This document shows, piece by piece, positions 15,084 to 23,453 of a DNA stretch of 64,000 nt. Under the pieces are notes generated by a model that was given only the letters and a program-made list of their open reading frames with translations, made no database searches and was not told the origin of the DNA. A program made the position numbers and the translations under genes. This stretch comes from Deminuibacter soli (GTDB lineage: Bacteria > Bacteroidota > Bacteroidia > Chitinophagales > Chitinophagaceae): contig NZ_QTJU01000002.1 of the NCBI RefSeq assembly GCF_003412455.1, forward strand, positions 682,001-746,000, written 5' to 3'. Within the stretch, counting starts at the first letter, position 1. The number at the start of each line of letters is the position of its first letter.

Positions 15084-15839
15084 TTAATGTTTCAACGCCA
15101 GCTGGTACCCCAAGCGGATGGTGGCAGCGCCCGTATTGTTCTCCCCGTTAACAGTGCCCTTTTGTATGGTAAGAAAACCATAGTTGCCGCCGCCTTCCAG
15201 GAACAGGCGGCCTTTACCCAGTCCGCAGCCAATACCGATATTGGCGGCTACACCCGTGTTAAACGTGTGCAGCTGCGATTTGATGTTTTCTTTGTTGTCG
15301 AACGGCTGATCCCCGAGCGGGAGCGGTTGTGTGAGTTGCTCATCGAGGTACAGGGGGCTGGTGCCGGATGTTACATTATGGGCGCTTAGCAGAAAAGCGG
15401 CAAAGGGGCCGCCATCTACATACCAGAACCATTTGTGCGATAGTTTGAAATCGAACCTGGCGAGAATGGGAATCATGAGGTAGTTGATCTTAACCTCGCT
15501 TTTAAAATGCGCATAGATATAGGAAGTTCCCGGTGGCAGCATTTGCGCCACATCCGGCGTTACGGGCAGCGCCTGTGCCCCGTTCTTTTTACCGCCCTGC
15601 GAGGAGTAATTGATCTCGGGCTGAATGGAAAATACCCCTGACACATGAAAAATGGCGAATACCGATGCATCTGGTCCCTGGCGCGAGCTGTAACCCTTGC
15701 TTACCGGGCTGGAAGAAGAGCCGGCAGATAAATTGGGAATACTGATACCCGCTTTTAATCCAAGCCAGGTTTGAGCTGTTACATTGGCCGAAAACAAACA
15801 GACCAGGGCAGCCACAGCTGCCAGGCAATGATTTTTCAT
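15084..15839 (-). CDS. outer membrane beta-barrel (PorT-like) protein
   Basis: A 251-residue protein with a signal peptide (MKNHCLAAVAALVCLFSANV, cleavage after TAQ) and a small beta-barrel. It begins TWLGLKAGISIPNLSAG, continues with FSIQPEINYSSQGGKKNG and LMIPILARFDFK, and ends GAATIRLGYQLALKH. This matches the outer-membrane beta-barrel domain (OMP_b-brl_2, the porin family annotation) widespread in Bacteroidota. It likely sits in the outer membrane. Its cargo or partner is unknown. Confidence 0.8.
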   Translation of the reverse strand: MKNHCLAAVAALVCLFSANVTAQTWLGLKAGISIPNLSAGSSSSPVSKGYSSRQGPDASVFAIFHVSGVFSIQPEINYSSQGGKKNGAQALPVTPDVAQMLPPGTSYIYAHFKSEVKINYLMIPILARFDFKLSHKWFWYVDGGPFAAFLLSAHNVTSGTSPLYLDEQLTQPLPLGDQPFDNKENIKSQLHTFNTGVAANIGIGCGLGKGRLFLEGGGNYGFLTIQKGTVNGENNTGAATIRLGYQLALKH

Positions 15840-15920
15840 CTGTTTCAGTTTTATAAGTGGTGTAGAACTGTGTTGCCGGGCAGTATCAATGGGTATATAA
15901 AGTTAAACATTTACACGTTT

Positions 15921-15952
15921 TTTGGGTAGTAATACTTAATCTATGATATTTG
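15921..15952 (+). promoter_or_regulatory. promoter of the TlpA-like gene
   Basis: TTTG at 15921-15924, 20 bases, then GATATTTG at 15945-15952 (seven of eight positions of TAnnTTTG). The predicted transcript start lies about 18 bases before the ATG at 15976. Confidence 0.6.
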
Positions 15953-15975
15953 TAGACTAATTGAGAAAACTATAC

Positions 15976-17235
15976 ATGAAAAAAGTACTGTTTACGATAG
16001 CGCTTTTCTGCTTCGCTGTTTCTGCATCTATAGGCCAGACTTCACTTACCAAAGGCAACTGGCGCGGCTGGCTGCAGCGCGCTGATGGTAAACAGATTGT
16101 TTTCAGTTTTACGTTACAATACAGCCACAACCAGCCGCAGTTATCCATCATTAATTCACCCGAAAAGCTGCAGGTAAAAGCGTTACGCATTACCAGCGAT
16201 TCCATCTCTTTCAGCATGCCGGTATTTGAATCGGCTTTTAAAGCAAAAATTATAAATGCAGACAGTTTGCAGGGTGAATGGACAAAAGGCTCTTCCTCCA
16301 AAAACACCGTACTGCCCTTTTTTGCCAGCACCCGTGAACCGGCACGTTTTCAGCCGGTGAAAGGCAAGGCTGCACATATGCTGAACGGCAAATACACCGT
16401 GAAGTTTTCCGGTTTCCGCGGCAATGCGGGCGAGCCTGCCATTGCAGTGTTTAAACAGGATGGCAGCCATTTAACCGGCAGCATTTTAACACCAACAGGC
16501 GATTACCGTTACCTCGACGGACTGGTTACCGGTGATTCTTTACTGCTGTCTACTTTTGATGGCGTACATGCCTTCTTAATCACCGCCACTGTAAAAGACA
16601 ACCACCAGCTTACCGATGGTAAATTTTACAGCGGTGCCGTTGTACACGAAGAATGGACAGCCTATAAAAACGATACGGCCACACTGCCCGACCTGGCTGC
16701 CATGTATCTTAAAAACAAGGAAGAAGACAAGCCTGCCTTCAGTTTCACAGATATCGACGGCAAACAGGTAAACCTCTCTGATGCACGGTTTAAAGACAAA
16801 GTGGTGATACTGCAGCTCATGGGTTCCTGGTGCCCGAACTGTATGGATGAAACCGCATTTTTAAGCGAATGGTACAAGAAAAACCACCAGCGCGGTGTGG
16901 AGATTATTGGCCTGGCGTATGAGTACAGCACCGATTTCCAGCGCTCACAGAACAGCCTGCGTAAGTTTCAGCAGCGTTTCCAGGTAGATTATCCTTTGCT
17001 GATTACCGGGGTTACCGTTTCAGACACGCTGCGTACAGAGAAAACGCTGCCGCTGTTTACACACATCAAAACATTTCCTACTTCCATCATACTCGATAAA
17101 AACGGTCGTGTGCGTAAAATAGATACCGGCTTCTTTGGTCCGGGCACAGGCGATTACTACACCCATTACAAACAGGAGTTTGAAGCTACCATTAGTGAAC
17201 TGCTGAAAGAGCAGAAAGATATAACCAAATCTTAA
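15976..17235 (+). CDS. TlpA-like secreted thioredoxin-fold protein
   Basis: A 419-residue periplasmic protein with a signal peptide (MKKVLFTIALFCFAVSASIG, cleaved before QTS). A beta-rich N-terminal region of about 250 residues is followed by a redoxin/TlpA domain from about 250. The active site is SWCPNCMDE with a CxxC pair near residues 286-289, followed by GVEIIGLAYEYS and the cis-Pro region KTFPTSIILDKNGRV. It probably acts as a thiol-disulfide reductase in the periplasm. The ATG at 15976 is preferred to a TTG at 15961 because of the signal peptide and the promoter spacing. The GH1 gene follows 24 bases later. Confidence 0.88.
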   Translation: MKKVLFTIALFCFAVSASIGQTSLTKGNWRGWLQRADGKQIVFSFTLQYSHNQPQLSIINSPEKLQVKALRITSDSISFSMPVFESAFKAKIINADSLQGEWTKGSSSKNTVLPFFASTREPARFQPVKGKAAHMLNGKYTVKFSGFRGNAGEPAIAVFKQDGSHLTGSILTPTGDYRYLDGLVTGDSLLLSTFDGVHAFLITATVKDNHQLTDGKFYSGAVVHEEWTAYKNDTATLPDLAAMYLKNKEEDKPAFSFTDIDGKQVNLSDARFKDKVVILQLMGSWCPNCMDETAFLSEWYKKNHQRGVEIIGLAYEYSTDFQRSQNSLRKFQQRFQVDYPLLITGVTVSDTLRTEKTLPLFTHIKTFPTSIILDKNGRVRKIDTGFFGPGTGDYYTHYKQEFEATISELLKEQKDITKS

Positions 17236-17259
17236 TGCGTAATATTTGCGAATTAGCAG

Positions 17260-18633
17260 ATGTTTGCTGGCAAATCACTGCATTTGTCATTTCAAGCACG
17301 TTTACAGGCTCAGTCGTTCGGGAAAGATTTTGTGTGGGGCGTTGCCCTGGCTGCGCAGCAAAATGAAGGTGCGCATAACATTGACGGCCGCGGCCTTTCT
17401 ATATGGGATGTATTTGCCCGCAGGCAGGGCAAGATAAAAGGCGGCCACAAACCTTCTGCCGCCTGCGATTTCTACTATCGTTATAAAGATGACCTGTTGC
17501 TGGTAAAAGCGCTCGGTTTTAAAGCATTCCGCTTTTCCATTGCATGGCCGCGCATATTGCCCGATGGCACAGGCAAGGTGAACAAGGAAGGCATTGCCTA
17601 TTATCACCGCCTCATTGATGAATGCCTGGCCCTGGGCATTGAACCGTATGTAACCCTGTACCACTGGGATTTACCCTACGAACTGGAAAAAGAAGGCGGG
17701 TGGACGAGCTACCGCATGGTGCGCTGGTTCAGCCGTTTTGCCACTATCTGCGCAGAAGAATACGGCAGTAAGGTAAAACACTGGATTGTGCTGAACGAGC
17801 CGATGGGCTTTACTTCGCTGGGGTATATGCTGGGTAAACATGCACCCGGACGTATAGGCCTCGATAACTTTTATCCTGCCATTCACAATGCTGTGATGTG
17901 CCAGGCCGAGGGCGGCCGCATTCTGCGCGACCTGGTGCCCAATGCACACATCGGTACTACGTTTTCCTGTTCAGAAGTGATTCCTTTTTCAGACAAGGAG
18001 GAAGATGTACAGGCAGCCAACCGTATGGATGTGCTGCTGAACCGCCTGTTTATTGAGCCTGCATTGGGCAGGGGATATCCCAAAGATGATTTCCGTTTCC
18101 TGGAGCGGCTGGAGCTGCACAACAAGGCATGGAAATACACGGATCGTATGCGTTTTAACTTCGACTTTATCGGCCTGCAGAATTACTTCCCGCTGGTGGT
18201 GCGGTATAACCCGTTTATACCGGTGGTAAATGCATCGGAAGTAAAAGCAGTTACCCGTAAGGTGCCGCATACGGCGATGGGCTGGGAAATCAATGGCGGC
18301 AGCTTTTACCGCATCATCAAAAAGTTCTGGTTGTATGGCGGTGTTAAAGAACTCTACATCACCGAAAGCGGTGCTGCCTTTAAAGATGAAGTGGTGAATG
18401 GTACCGTAAATGATGAAAGCCGTATTGCTTATTTCCAGGAATACCTGCAGGCCATGCTGAAAGCCAAACAGGAAGGCGTTAACATCAAGGGCTATTTCGC
18501 CTGGACGCTCATGGATAACTTTGAATGGTCAGAAGGCTACAAAGCCCGCTTTGGACTGGTACACGTAGATTTTAAAACACAGCTCCGCACGATCAAGAAT
18601 TCGGGCTATTGGTTCAGGGATTTCCTGAAGTGA
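17260..18633 (+). CDS. glycoside hydrolase family 1 beta-glucosidase-like enzyme
   Basis: A 457-residue TIM-barrel GH1 enzyme, full length for the family. It shows the N-terminal signature FVWGVALAAQQNEGAH (24-39) and the acid/base glutamate in VLNEP (E180). The nucleophile is in YITESG (E369; the family usually has TENG, so Ser replaces Asn), and the aglycone-side motif WTLMDNFEWSEGY is present. It hydrolyses beta-glycosides, and substrate range cannot be read from sequence. No clear signal peptide is visible: 19 non-family residues precede the barrel, and a later start is possible but lacks a good ATG. Confidence 0.92.
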   Translation: MFAGKSLHLSFQARLQAQSFGKDFVWGVALAAQQNEGAHNIDGRGLSIWDVFARRQGKIKGGHKPSAACDFYYRYKDDLLLVKALGFKAFRFSIAWPRILPDGTGKVNKEGIAYYHRLIDECLALGIEPYVTLYHWDLPYELEKEGGWTSYRMVRWFSRFATICAEEYGSKVKHWIVLNEPMGFTSLGYMLGKHAPGRIGLDNFYPAIHNAVMCQAEGGRILRDLVPNAHIGTTFSCSEVIPFSDKEEDVQAANRMDVLLNRLFIEPALGRGYPKDDFRFLERLELHNKAWKYTDRMRFNFDFIGLQNYFPLVVRYNPFIPVVNASEVKAVTRKVPHTAMGWEINGGSFYRIIKKFWLYGGVKELYITESGAAFKDEVVNGTVNDESRIAYFQEYLQAMLKAKQEGVNIKGYFAWTLMDNFEWSEGYKARFGLVHVDFKTQLRTIKNSGYWFRDFLK

Positions 18634-18639
18634 GAGGGA

Positions 18640-18671
18640 TGGTGAGTGGTGAGTGGTCAGTGGTGAGTGAT
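18640..18671. repeat. GGTGAGTGGTGAGTGGT-type repeat
   Basis: GGTGAGTGGTGAGTGGTCAG, then TGGTGAGTGATC, starts seven bases after the GH1 stop. It is the reverse-complement orientation of the arrays at 13225-13276 and 15041-15073. Confidence 0.55.
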
Positions 18672-18697
18672 CGATGCGAAAGCCACCCCTTGATGCC

Positions 18698-18721
18698 GTT
18701 GCCGGTGTCCTCACCGGCAAC
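18698..18721. other. perfect 10-bp intergenic hairpin
   Basis: GTTGCCGGTG, a TCCT loop and CACCGGCAAC form a perfect stem in the gap after the GH1 gene. There is no T run, so it is not a classic intrinsic terminator. It may aid 3'-end stability or belong to a dispersed element. The rest of 18722-18878 shows nothing I can assign. Confidence 0.4.
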
Positions 18722-18878
18722 CTATCTACTTCGGGGTTTATATACCAGTCGGTGAGTGGATCATTCGCAGAGAAAGGAGTGCATCGCGGTGGTTCAGCGC
18801 GTTAAATGTCGCTGAGCTCTTCGCACCAATAAATTCAACGTATTCCGCATTCCGCGAGAAACACCCCTCCGCTCAGAA

Positions 18879-18930
18879 AGCTAAAAGCTAATCGCTAAAA
18901 GCTATCAGCTGTATTCAGGCTATCAGCTCT
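18879..18930. repeat. AGCTAAAAGCTAATCGCT-type repeat
   Basis: AGCTAAAAGCTAATCGCTAA, AAGCTATCAGCT and a further GCTATCAGCT form a degenerate array ending inside the stop codon of the minus-strand Omp85-like gene. It is another short-period family, unrelated in sequence to the TGAGTGG type. Confidence 0.5.
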
Positions 18931-20776
18931 AATAAATGTAATTCCCATTATCACTATTCAACTGCACAATATCGGGTGGGCGCAGGTAGGTATTGTTGAA
19001 ACGGAAGCGGATGTCTGAGTTGATGCTTATCTTGAAAGTCTGCACATTGTCAACCCTGCGGGGGAAGTAAATAAAACGCAGTTCAAACGTATTAAACACG
19101 AGGTTGTTGTTGCGGGTTCTTACACCGCCGCCGATGCCATAATACAGGTCTGATTTTTTGATGGGCGTACGCTCGGGCGTAAGCAACGATGCATCGCCGT
19201 ATACAAAAGGTGCAAACTGGAATCCCAACAATTTATATTTTAAGAAGAAAGAAGTTTCGCTGTGCAGGCTAAGCCTGCGGTCTCCTGCAATAGAATCGCT
19301 GGGGAAAAAGCGCAGACCGAACGGGTTGTTGATCTTCAGCGGGTCGAACGTAGTGCGGTTGAATAGGCGCGTATAACTTAATCGTACATACTGGCGGATC
19401 TTTACATTGTTGTACAGGTATAAACGGCTGAACATGCTGGTGCCGAGTAACAGGCTGGCATCTTCAAGCCGGTGACTGTGCGGGAAGGCGCTGCTCCTGA
19501 AAAAGTATTGCACCACATCGCCGCTGCTGCTTACAATATAGCGGTTGGCATCTATACCGGCATAGGCACGCGGGCGGTTTACCTGTTTGTACCAGCCACC
19601 GGTAAACGATACGCTGTAACCATAAGGCATATCTTCCGTGGTGCCGAAACCATAGATGTAGTTGGTTTTATAGAAGTCCTGCTTAAACAAAGTAAGCTGC
19701 CCCAGTATGGCGCGCTGATCGTTGAAGCGCGTATCGTACTTGCCGTTGAACTGGAAGGGCAGTTCTGAAAAATCGTTCTGCATATAACGTATGCTCACCA
19801 GCTTGTGCAGGTTCATTTTATCATCGGCGAGTATTTTCTTTACACCAATGTTATAACCCAGCCATGCATCAATATTCCCCAGCCGATAATGATAGAACTG
19901 TGTATCGGGCCGGTTATACAGGTTGTGCGATTCGCTGTTGCCAAAAGCAAAGCCGCCTGTTAAATGCGTGTATTGCGATACCAGCGGCCTGTCGAACCGC
20001 ACCTGCCACGAGGCTTCAGTGGCCGAGCCATCGCCACGGTTGCGGTTAATAGTGGTGTATTGAAAAGAGGCATTGATAAAAGTATGGGCAATATTGTTTT
20101 TGCCATAACTCAGGTCATAGCCAAATACGGGTGCACGCCCCTGGTCAACCCTGGCGCCGAATGAAATGCGCTGCCCCATGCCCAGCACGTTGGCATCTGT
20201 AATGCGGAACTTTTGCTTATTGGTTTCAATATCGCTGATATCACCGCCAATACTGAACACATCTTTGGTAACCACCACCAGGTCAACCGAATCGGGATTG
20301 CCGGGGAGGTAGTTCACCAAAATACGGGCATCCTGCATATAGCCCAGTGAGCGCAGGTAGCGTTCGTTATCGGCTGCGCGGTAAGCATTCAGTTCCGTGC
20401 CTTCTTTCAGCAGCAGGTTATTGCGGATAACCCATTGCCGGGTATTGCGGTGAAAGGTATTCAGCAGTCTTGTACCAAAATACTTGATGCCATGCGCAGT
20501 ATCGGTAAAGGTTTTTTCGAACCCGAACTGCTTGATGTAAATATGGCGGATGATTTTGCCTTCGTAGGGAATAAACGGTGTTTCGGCCTTGGTATTCAGG
20601 ATCACCTGCCCGGTATCGCCGGCATGGCTGCGGGTAACGGCATTCATGGCAGCCTGCAAGATGTTGGACTTTTTTCGTGGCACCACAATGATACTATCCT
20701 TCTTCTGCGCATCCAGGGGCAATGCCATACATAGAAGTACTATTAGGGCGGATAGTATTTTGAGCGAATGGGGCAC
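18929..20776 (-). CDS. BamA/Omp85-like outer membrane protein
   Basis: A 615-residue protein starting at GTG (20776). Only this start gives a proper signal peptide (MPHSLKILSALIVLLCMALP, cleavage after DAQ). A POTRA-like domain follows near 75-170 (EGKIIRHIYIKQFGFEKTF, NERYLRSLGYMQDARILVNY). The rest is a beta-rich barrel with many alternating aromatic strands (NAWLGYNIG-like turns, ASLLTPERTPIKKSDLYYGI, GVRTRNNNLVFNTFELRFIY). It resembles surface-antigen proteins but lacks the canonical C-terminal aromatic residue pattern. It probably sits in the outer membrane, and its role is unknown. Confidence 0.8.
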   Translation of the reverse strand: MPHSLKILSALIVLLCMALPLDAQKKDSIIVVPRKKSNILQAAMNAVTRSHAGDTGQVILNTKAETPFIPYEGKIIRHIYIKQFGFEKTFTDTAHGIKYFGTRLLNTFHRNTRQWVIRNNLLLKEGTELNAYRAADNERYLRSLGYMQDARILVNYLPGNPDSVDLVVVTKDVFSIGGDISDIETNKQKFRITDANVLGMGQRISFGARVDQGRAPVFGYDLSYGKNNIAHTFINASFQYTTINRNRGDGSATEASWQVRFDRPLVSQYTHLTGGFAFGNSESHNLYNRPDTQFYHYRLGNIDAWLGYNIGVKKILADDKMNLHKLVSIRYMQNDFSELPFQFNGKYDTRFNDQRAILGQLTLFKQDFYKTNYIYGFGTTEDMPYGYSVSFTGGWYKQVNRPRAYAGIDANRYIVSSSGDVVQYFFRSSAFPHSHRLEDASLLLGTSMFSRLYLYNNVKIRQYVRLSYTRLFNRTTFDPLKINNPFGLRFFPSDSIAGDRRLSLHSETSFFLKYKLLGFQFAPFVYGDASLLTPERTPIKKSDLYYGIGGGVRTRNNNLVFNTFELRFIYFPRRVDNVQTFKISINSDIRFRFNNTYLRPPDIVQLNSDNGNYIY

Positions 20777-20824
20777 GATAACCAGTAGGTTTTATAGAGT
20801 AAACAATTGTAAAATAGCGAAAAT

Positions 20825-20832
20825 CAAACATA
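20825..20832 (-). promoter_or_regulatory. -7 promoter box for the second Omp85-like gene
   Basis: TATGTTTG on the minus strand matches TAnnTTTG and lies 49 bases before the GTG start at 20776. It shares the gap with the divergent his leader promoter. Confidence 0.4.
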
Positions 20833-20961
20833 TCAGCCCATTTGTATAACAATCATACAACAGAAAGTTTGAAATAATGCTAAAACAAAGGTGCAGCAAG
20901 TGTTACAGCGCAGGGGTATGATAACGAACTGTGTTTAAAACGTATTTTATCCAAAAGAAAT

Positions 20962-20991
20962 TTTGCCGGGAAACTTTTTCCTTTATTTTTG
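20962..20991 (+). promoter_or_regulatory. promoter of the his operon leader
   Basis: TTTG at 20962-20965, 18 bases, then TATTTTTG at 20984-20991, an exact TAnnTTTG match. The box is followed by CTGC and then directly by the leader-peptide ATG at 20996. With the usual start four to seven bases past the box, the leader mRNA would begin at or next to its start codon. Confidence 0.8.
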
Positions 20992-20995
20992 CTGC

Positions 20996-21049
20996 ATGAA
21001 AATTTCTATGCATATCCATCACCACCATCATTTCTTACCCAACGGGTAG
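20996..21049 (+). CDS. hisL: his operon leader peptide
   Basis: A 17-codon open frame encoding MKISMHIHHHHHFLPNG. Six of 17 codons are His, five of them consecutive (21017-21031). It ends at TAG 21047-21049. Ribosome stalling at these codons when charged tRNA-His is scarce should control the downstream terminator. The stop codon overlaps GGTAGGCC (21045-21052), a copy of the terminator's 3' arm, which makes the coupling explicit. The start codon is only five bases past the -7 box, so translation is probably leaderless, unless it starts at the second ATG (21008). Confidence 0.92.
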   Translation: MKISMHIHHHHHFLPNG

Positions 21050-21114
21050 GCCGGTGTTGTGTTATGCATACTTTAACATAAAACATTGACAGGGCTTACC
21101 GCATAGGTAGGCCC
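21045..21114 (+). promoter_or_regulatory. his transcription attenuator (antiterminator/terminator switch)
   Basis: GGTAGGCC occurs at 21045-21052, over the leader stop codon, and again at 21106-21113 as the terminator 3' arm. Either copy can pair with GGGCTTACC at 21092-21100. A ribosome stalled on the His codons leaves the first copy free, forming an antiterminator and letting transcription reach hisG. A ribosome at the stop codon masks it, so the terminator forms. Exactly 13 bases separate the last His codon from the first copy. Confidence 0.85.
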
Positions 21115-21124
21115 TTTTTTATTT
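21092..21124 (+). terminator. his attenuator terminator hairpin
   Basis: GGGCTTACC, a GCATA loop and GGTAGGCCC form a nine-pair stem with one G-U pair, followed by TTTTTTATTT. It stands 20 bases before the hisG start. Confidence 0.9.
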
Positions 21125-21144
21125 AAACAGGTTAAATCAGCAAC

Positions 21145-21999
21145 ATGAAGCTACGACTTGCAATCCAGAAATCAGGCCGTTTACACGACGATTCCATGCG
21201 TTTGCTTAAAGAATGCGGTATTGATATCAGCAACGGGGTAAACAAGCTTAAAAGCGAAGCCAGCAATTTCCCGCTCGAGGTGTTTTTCCTCAGGGATGAC
21301 GATATTCCGCAATATGTGGAAGATGCTGTAGCAGACATCGGTTTTGTGGGTGAGAACGTAGTGTACGAAAAGAAAAAGAAGATTGATGTTGTTGAAAAGC
21401 TGGGTTTTGGCAAGTGCCGCCTCTCCATCGCCATCTCAAAAGGAGAAAACTACACCAGCGCTGCGTTTCTGCAGGGCAAAAGAATTGCCACCAGCTATCC
21501 TGTGCTGGTAGAAGATTTCCTGAAAGCCAATAATATCACAGCCGAAATACACGAAATCAGCGGCAGCGTGGAAATAGCCCCCGGCATTGGTTTGGCAGAT
21601 GCCATCTGCGACCTGGTAAGCAGCGGTTCAACCCTGTTTATGAATGGCTTGCAGGAAGTAGAGCCCATCCTGCAATCGCAGGCTGTACTGGTGAAAAATG
21701 AGCAGCTTTCTCCCGAACAGCAGGCAATACTCGACAAACTGCTGTTCCGCATACAATCCGTAAAAAAGGCCAAGAACAATAAATATGTGCTGCTGAATGC
21801 GCCCAACGACAAGCTGGATGAAATTATCTCCCTGCTGCCGGGTATGAAAAGCCCTACTGTTCTGCCGCTTGCAGAAGCCGGCTGGAGCAGCGTGCACAGC
21901 GTGCTGAGTGAAACACAGTTCTGGGATATTATCGAGAAACTGAAAGCTGCCGGTGCGCAAGGCATACTGGTAGTGCCCATAGAAAAAATGATTATCTGA
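21145..21999 (+). CDS. hisG: ATP phosphoribosyltransferase, long form
   Basis: A 284-residue HisG, the first enzyme of histidine synthesis, condensing ATP and PRPP. MKLRLAIQKSGRLHDDSM and the PRPP loop DLVSSGSTLFMNGLQEV (about 155-171) identify the catalytic domain. The C-terminal 70-80 residues (LLNAPNDKLDEIISLLPGMK to GILVVPIEKMI) form the ACT-like HisG_C domain used for histidine feedback inhibition, so it is the hexameric long form that needs no HisZ. It is the first structural gene behind the hisL attenuator. Confidence 0.97.
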   Translation: MKLRLAIQKSGRLHDDSMRLLKECGIDISNGVNKLKSEASNFPLEVFFLRDDDIPQYVEDAVADIGFVGENVVYEKKKKIDVVEKLGFGKCRLSIAISKGENYTSAAFLQGKRIATSYPVLVEDFLKANNITAEIHEISGSVEIAPGIGLADAICDLVSSGSTLFMNGLQEVEPILQSQAVLVKNEQLSPEQQAILDKLLFRIQSVKKAKNNKYVLLNAPNDKLDEIISLLPGMKSPTVLPLAEAGWSSVHSVLSETQFWDIIEKLKAAGAQGILVVPIEKMII

Positions 22000-22056
22000 T
22001 AAAATCCTGCGCTGCGGTTGTTGCGCAGCGCAGGAGCTTTGTTAAACCGGTTCAAC

Positions 22057-23337
22057 ATGAACATCGTCCGCTTTCCCTCGCGCAATACCTGGCCTGCACT
22101 GGTGCAAAGGCCTGTAATGGATACCACGCAGTTGCAGCAAACAGTTAAAGACATCCTGGCCGATGTACGCGCCAATGGTGATGAAGCCGTAAAGCGCTAC
22201 ACCAGCCGTTTTGATGGCGTTACGCTCGATAACCTGCTGCTGCAGCCCGGTGAAATTGCGGCTGCCATTGCCGCTGTTCCCGAACAGCTGAAACAGGCTA
22301 TTGAAACGGCGGCAACCAATATCCGCCGCTTTCACAACAAACAAACCGCAGCGGTTGAAGTAATTGAAACCATGCCCGGCGTACAATGCTGGCGCAAAAG
22401 TGTGGGCATTGAAAAAGTAGGTTTGTACATTCCCGGCGGTACCGCACCTTTGTTTTCTACCATTTTGATGCTGGGCATTCCAGCACAGATAGCAGGTTGC
22501 AAAGAAGTGGTGCTTTGTACGCCTCCGGGTAAAGATGGTAAGCTGCATCCTGCCATTGTATATGCAGCACAGCTGGTAGGCATTACCTGCATTGCGAAAA
22601 CCGGTGGTGTGCAGGCCATCGCAGCCATGGCTTATGGTACAGAAAGTATTCCGCAGGCATATAAAATATTCGGCCCGGGTAACCAGTATGTTACCTGCGC
22701 CAAACAATTGATACAGCAGGAGGGCATAGCCATTGATATGCCCGCAGGTCCCAGTGAAGTATGTGTGCTGGCCGATGATACTGCAGATGCAGCCTTTATT
22801 GCAGCCGATCTGCTTTCACAGGCCGAACATGGCAACGACAGCCAGGTATGGCTGGTAACAACCAGCGAGCCGCTGATTGCCAAAGTACAGCAGGCACTGG
22901 ATGAGCAGTTGAGCAAACTGCCACGCAGAGACCTTGCAGCCAATGCTTTGGCCAACAGCAAACTGGTACTGGTACAGCAAATGGAGGAAGCCATTGATTT
23001 GTGTAATGCCTATGCCGCAGAGCACCTCATCATTGCCTGTAAAGACGATGAGGCGCTCGCGCAACGCATCATGAATGCAGGCTCTGTTTTCCTGGGTAAC
23101 TATTCACCCGAAAGTGCAGGTGACTACGCCAGCGGTACCAACCACACACTGCCCACCAATGGTTTTGCCAAAGCCTACAGCGGTGTTAGCGTTGACAGCT
23201 TTGTAAAGAAAATTACCTACCAGAAGCTCACGCAGCAAGGTTTGCTGCAAATAGGCAACACCGTTATCGCCATGGCCGAAGCAGAAGGTCTTGATGCGCA
23301 CGCAAATGCAGTCAAGGTCAGACTGAGCAAAATTTGA
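22057..23337 (+). CDS. hisD: histidinol dehydrogenase
   Basis: A 426-residue NAD-dependent enzyme oxidising histidinol to histidine in two steps, with a catalytic zinc. VGLYIPGGTAPLFSTILMLG (about 125-144) is the family signature. QAEHGNDSQVWLV contributes a zinc-binding His, and YASGTNHTLPT a zinc Asp/His region. I start at ATG 22057 (MNIVRFPSRNTWPALVQRP); the 13 extra residues of the longer frame are not family-like. It follows hisG by 57 bases without a visible terminator. Confidence 0.97.
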   Translation: MNIVRFPSRNTWPALVQRPVMDTTQLQQTVKDILADVRANGDEAVKRYTSRFDGVTLDNLLLQPGEIAAAIAAVPEQLKQAIETAATNIRRFHNKQTAAVEVIETMPGVQCWRKSVGIEKVGLYIPGGTAPLFSTILMLGIPAQIAGCKEVVLCTPPGKDGKLHPAIVYAAQLVGITCIAKTGGVQAIAAMAYGTESIPQAYKIFGPGNQYVTCAKQLIQQEGIAIDMPAGPSEVCVLADDTADAAFIAADLLSQAEHGNDSQVWLVTTSEPLIAKVQQALDEQLSKLPRRDLAANALANSKLVLVQQMEEAIDLCNAYAAEHLIIACKDDEALAQRIMNAGSVFLGNYSPESAGDYASGTNHTLPTNGFAKAYSGVSVDSFVKKITYQKLTQQGLLQIGNTVIAMAEAEGLDAHANAVKVRLSKI

Positions 23338-23340
23338 AAA

Positions 23341-23434
23341 TGTCAAAACAATGGTTTGATAGTTGAATGGTTTGATTGCTGCATTGTTCTGTTTGCCGTT
23401 TCTTCATTCACTATTGACTATTCACTATTCACTA
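23341..23434. repeat. mixed short-period repeats between hisD and hisC
   Basis: The 116-base gap contains ATGGTTTGATAGTTGAATGG (23351-23370), of the ATGGTTGAATGG family. It also contains TTCACTATTGACTATTCACT followed by ATTCACTAATG (23407-23436), of the CACTCACC/TTCACTAT family. An interruption of this kind inside an operon is unusual. No terminator or promoter is evident. Confidence 0.5.
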
Positions 23435-23453
23435 ATGTTCTTAACACGTTTAT

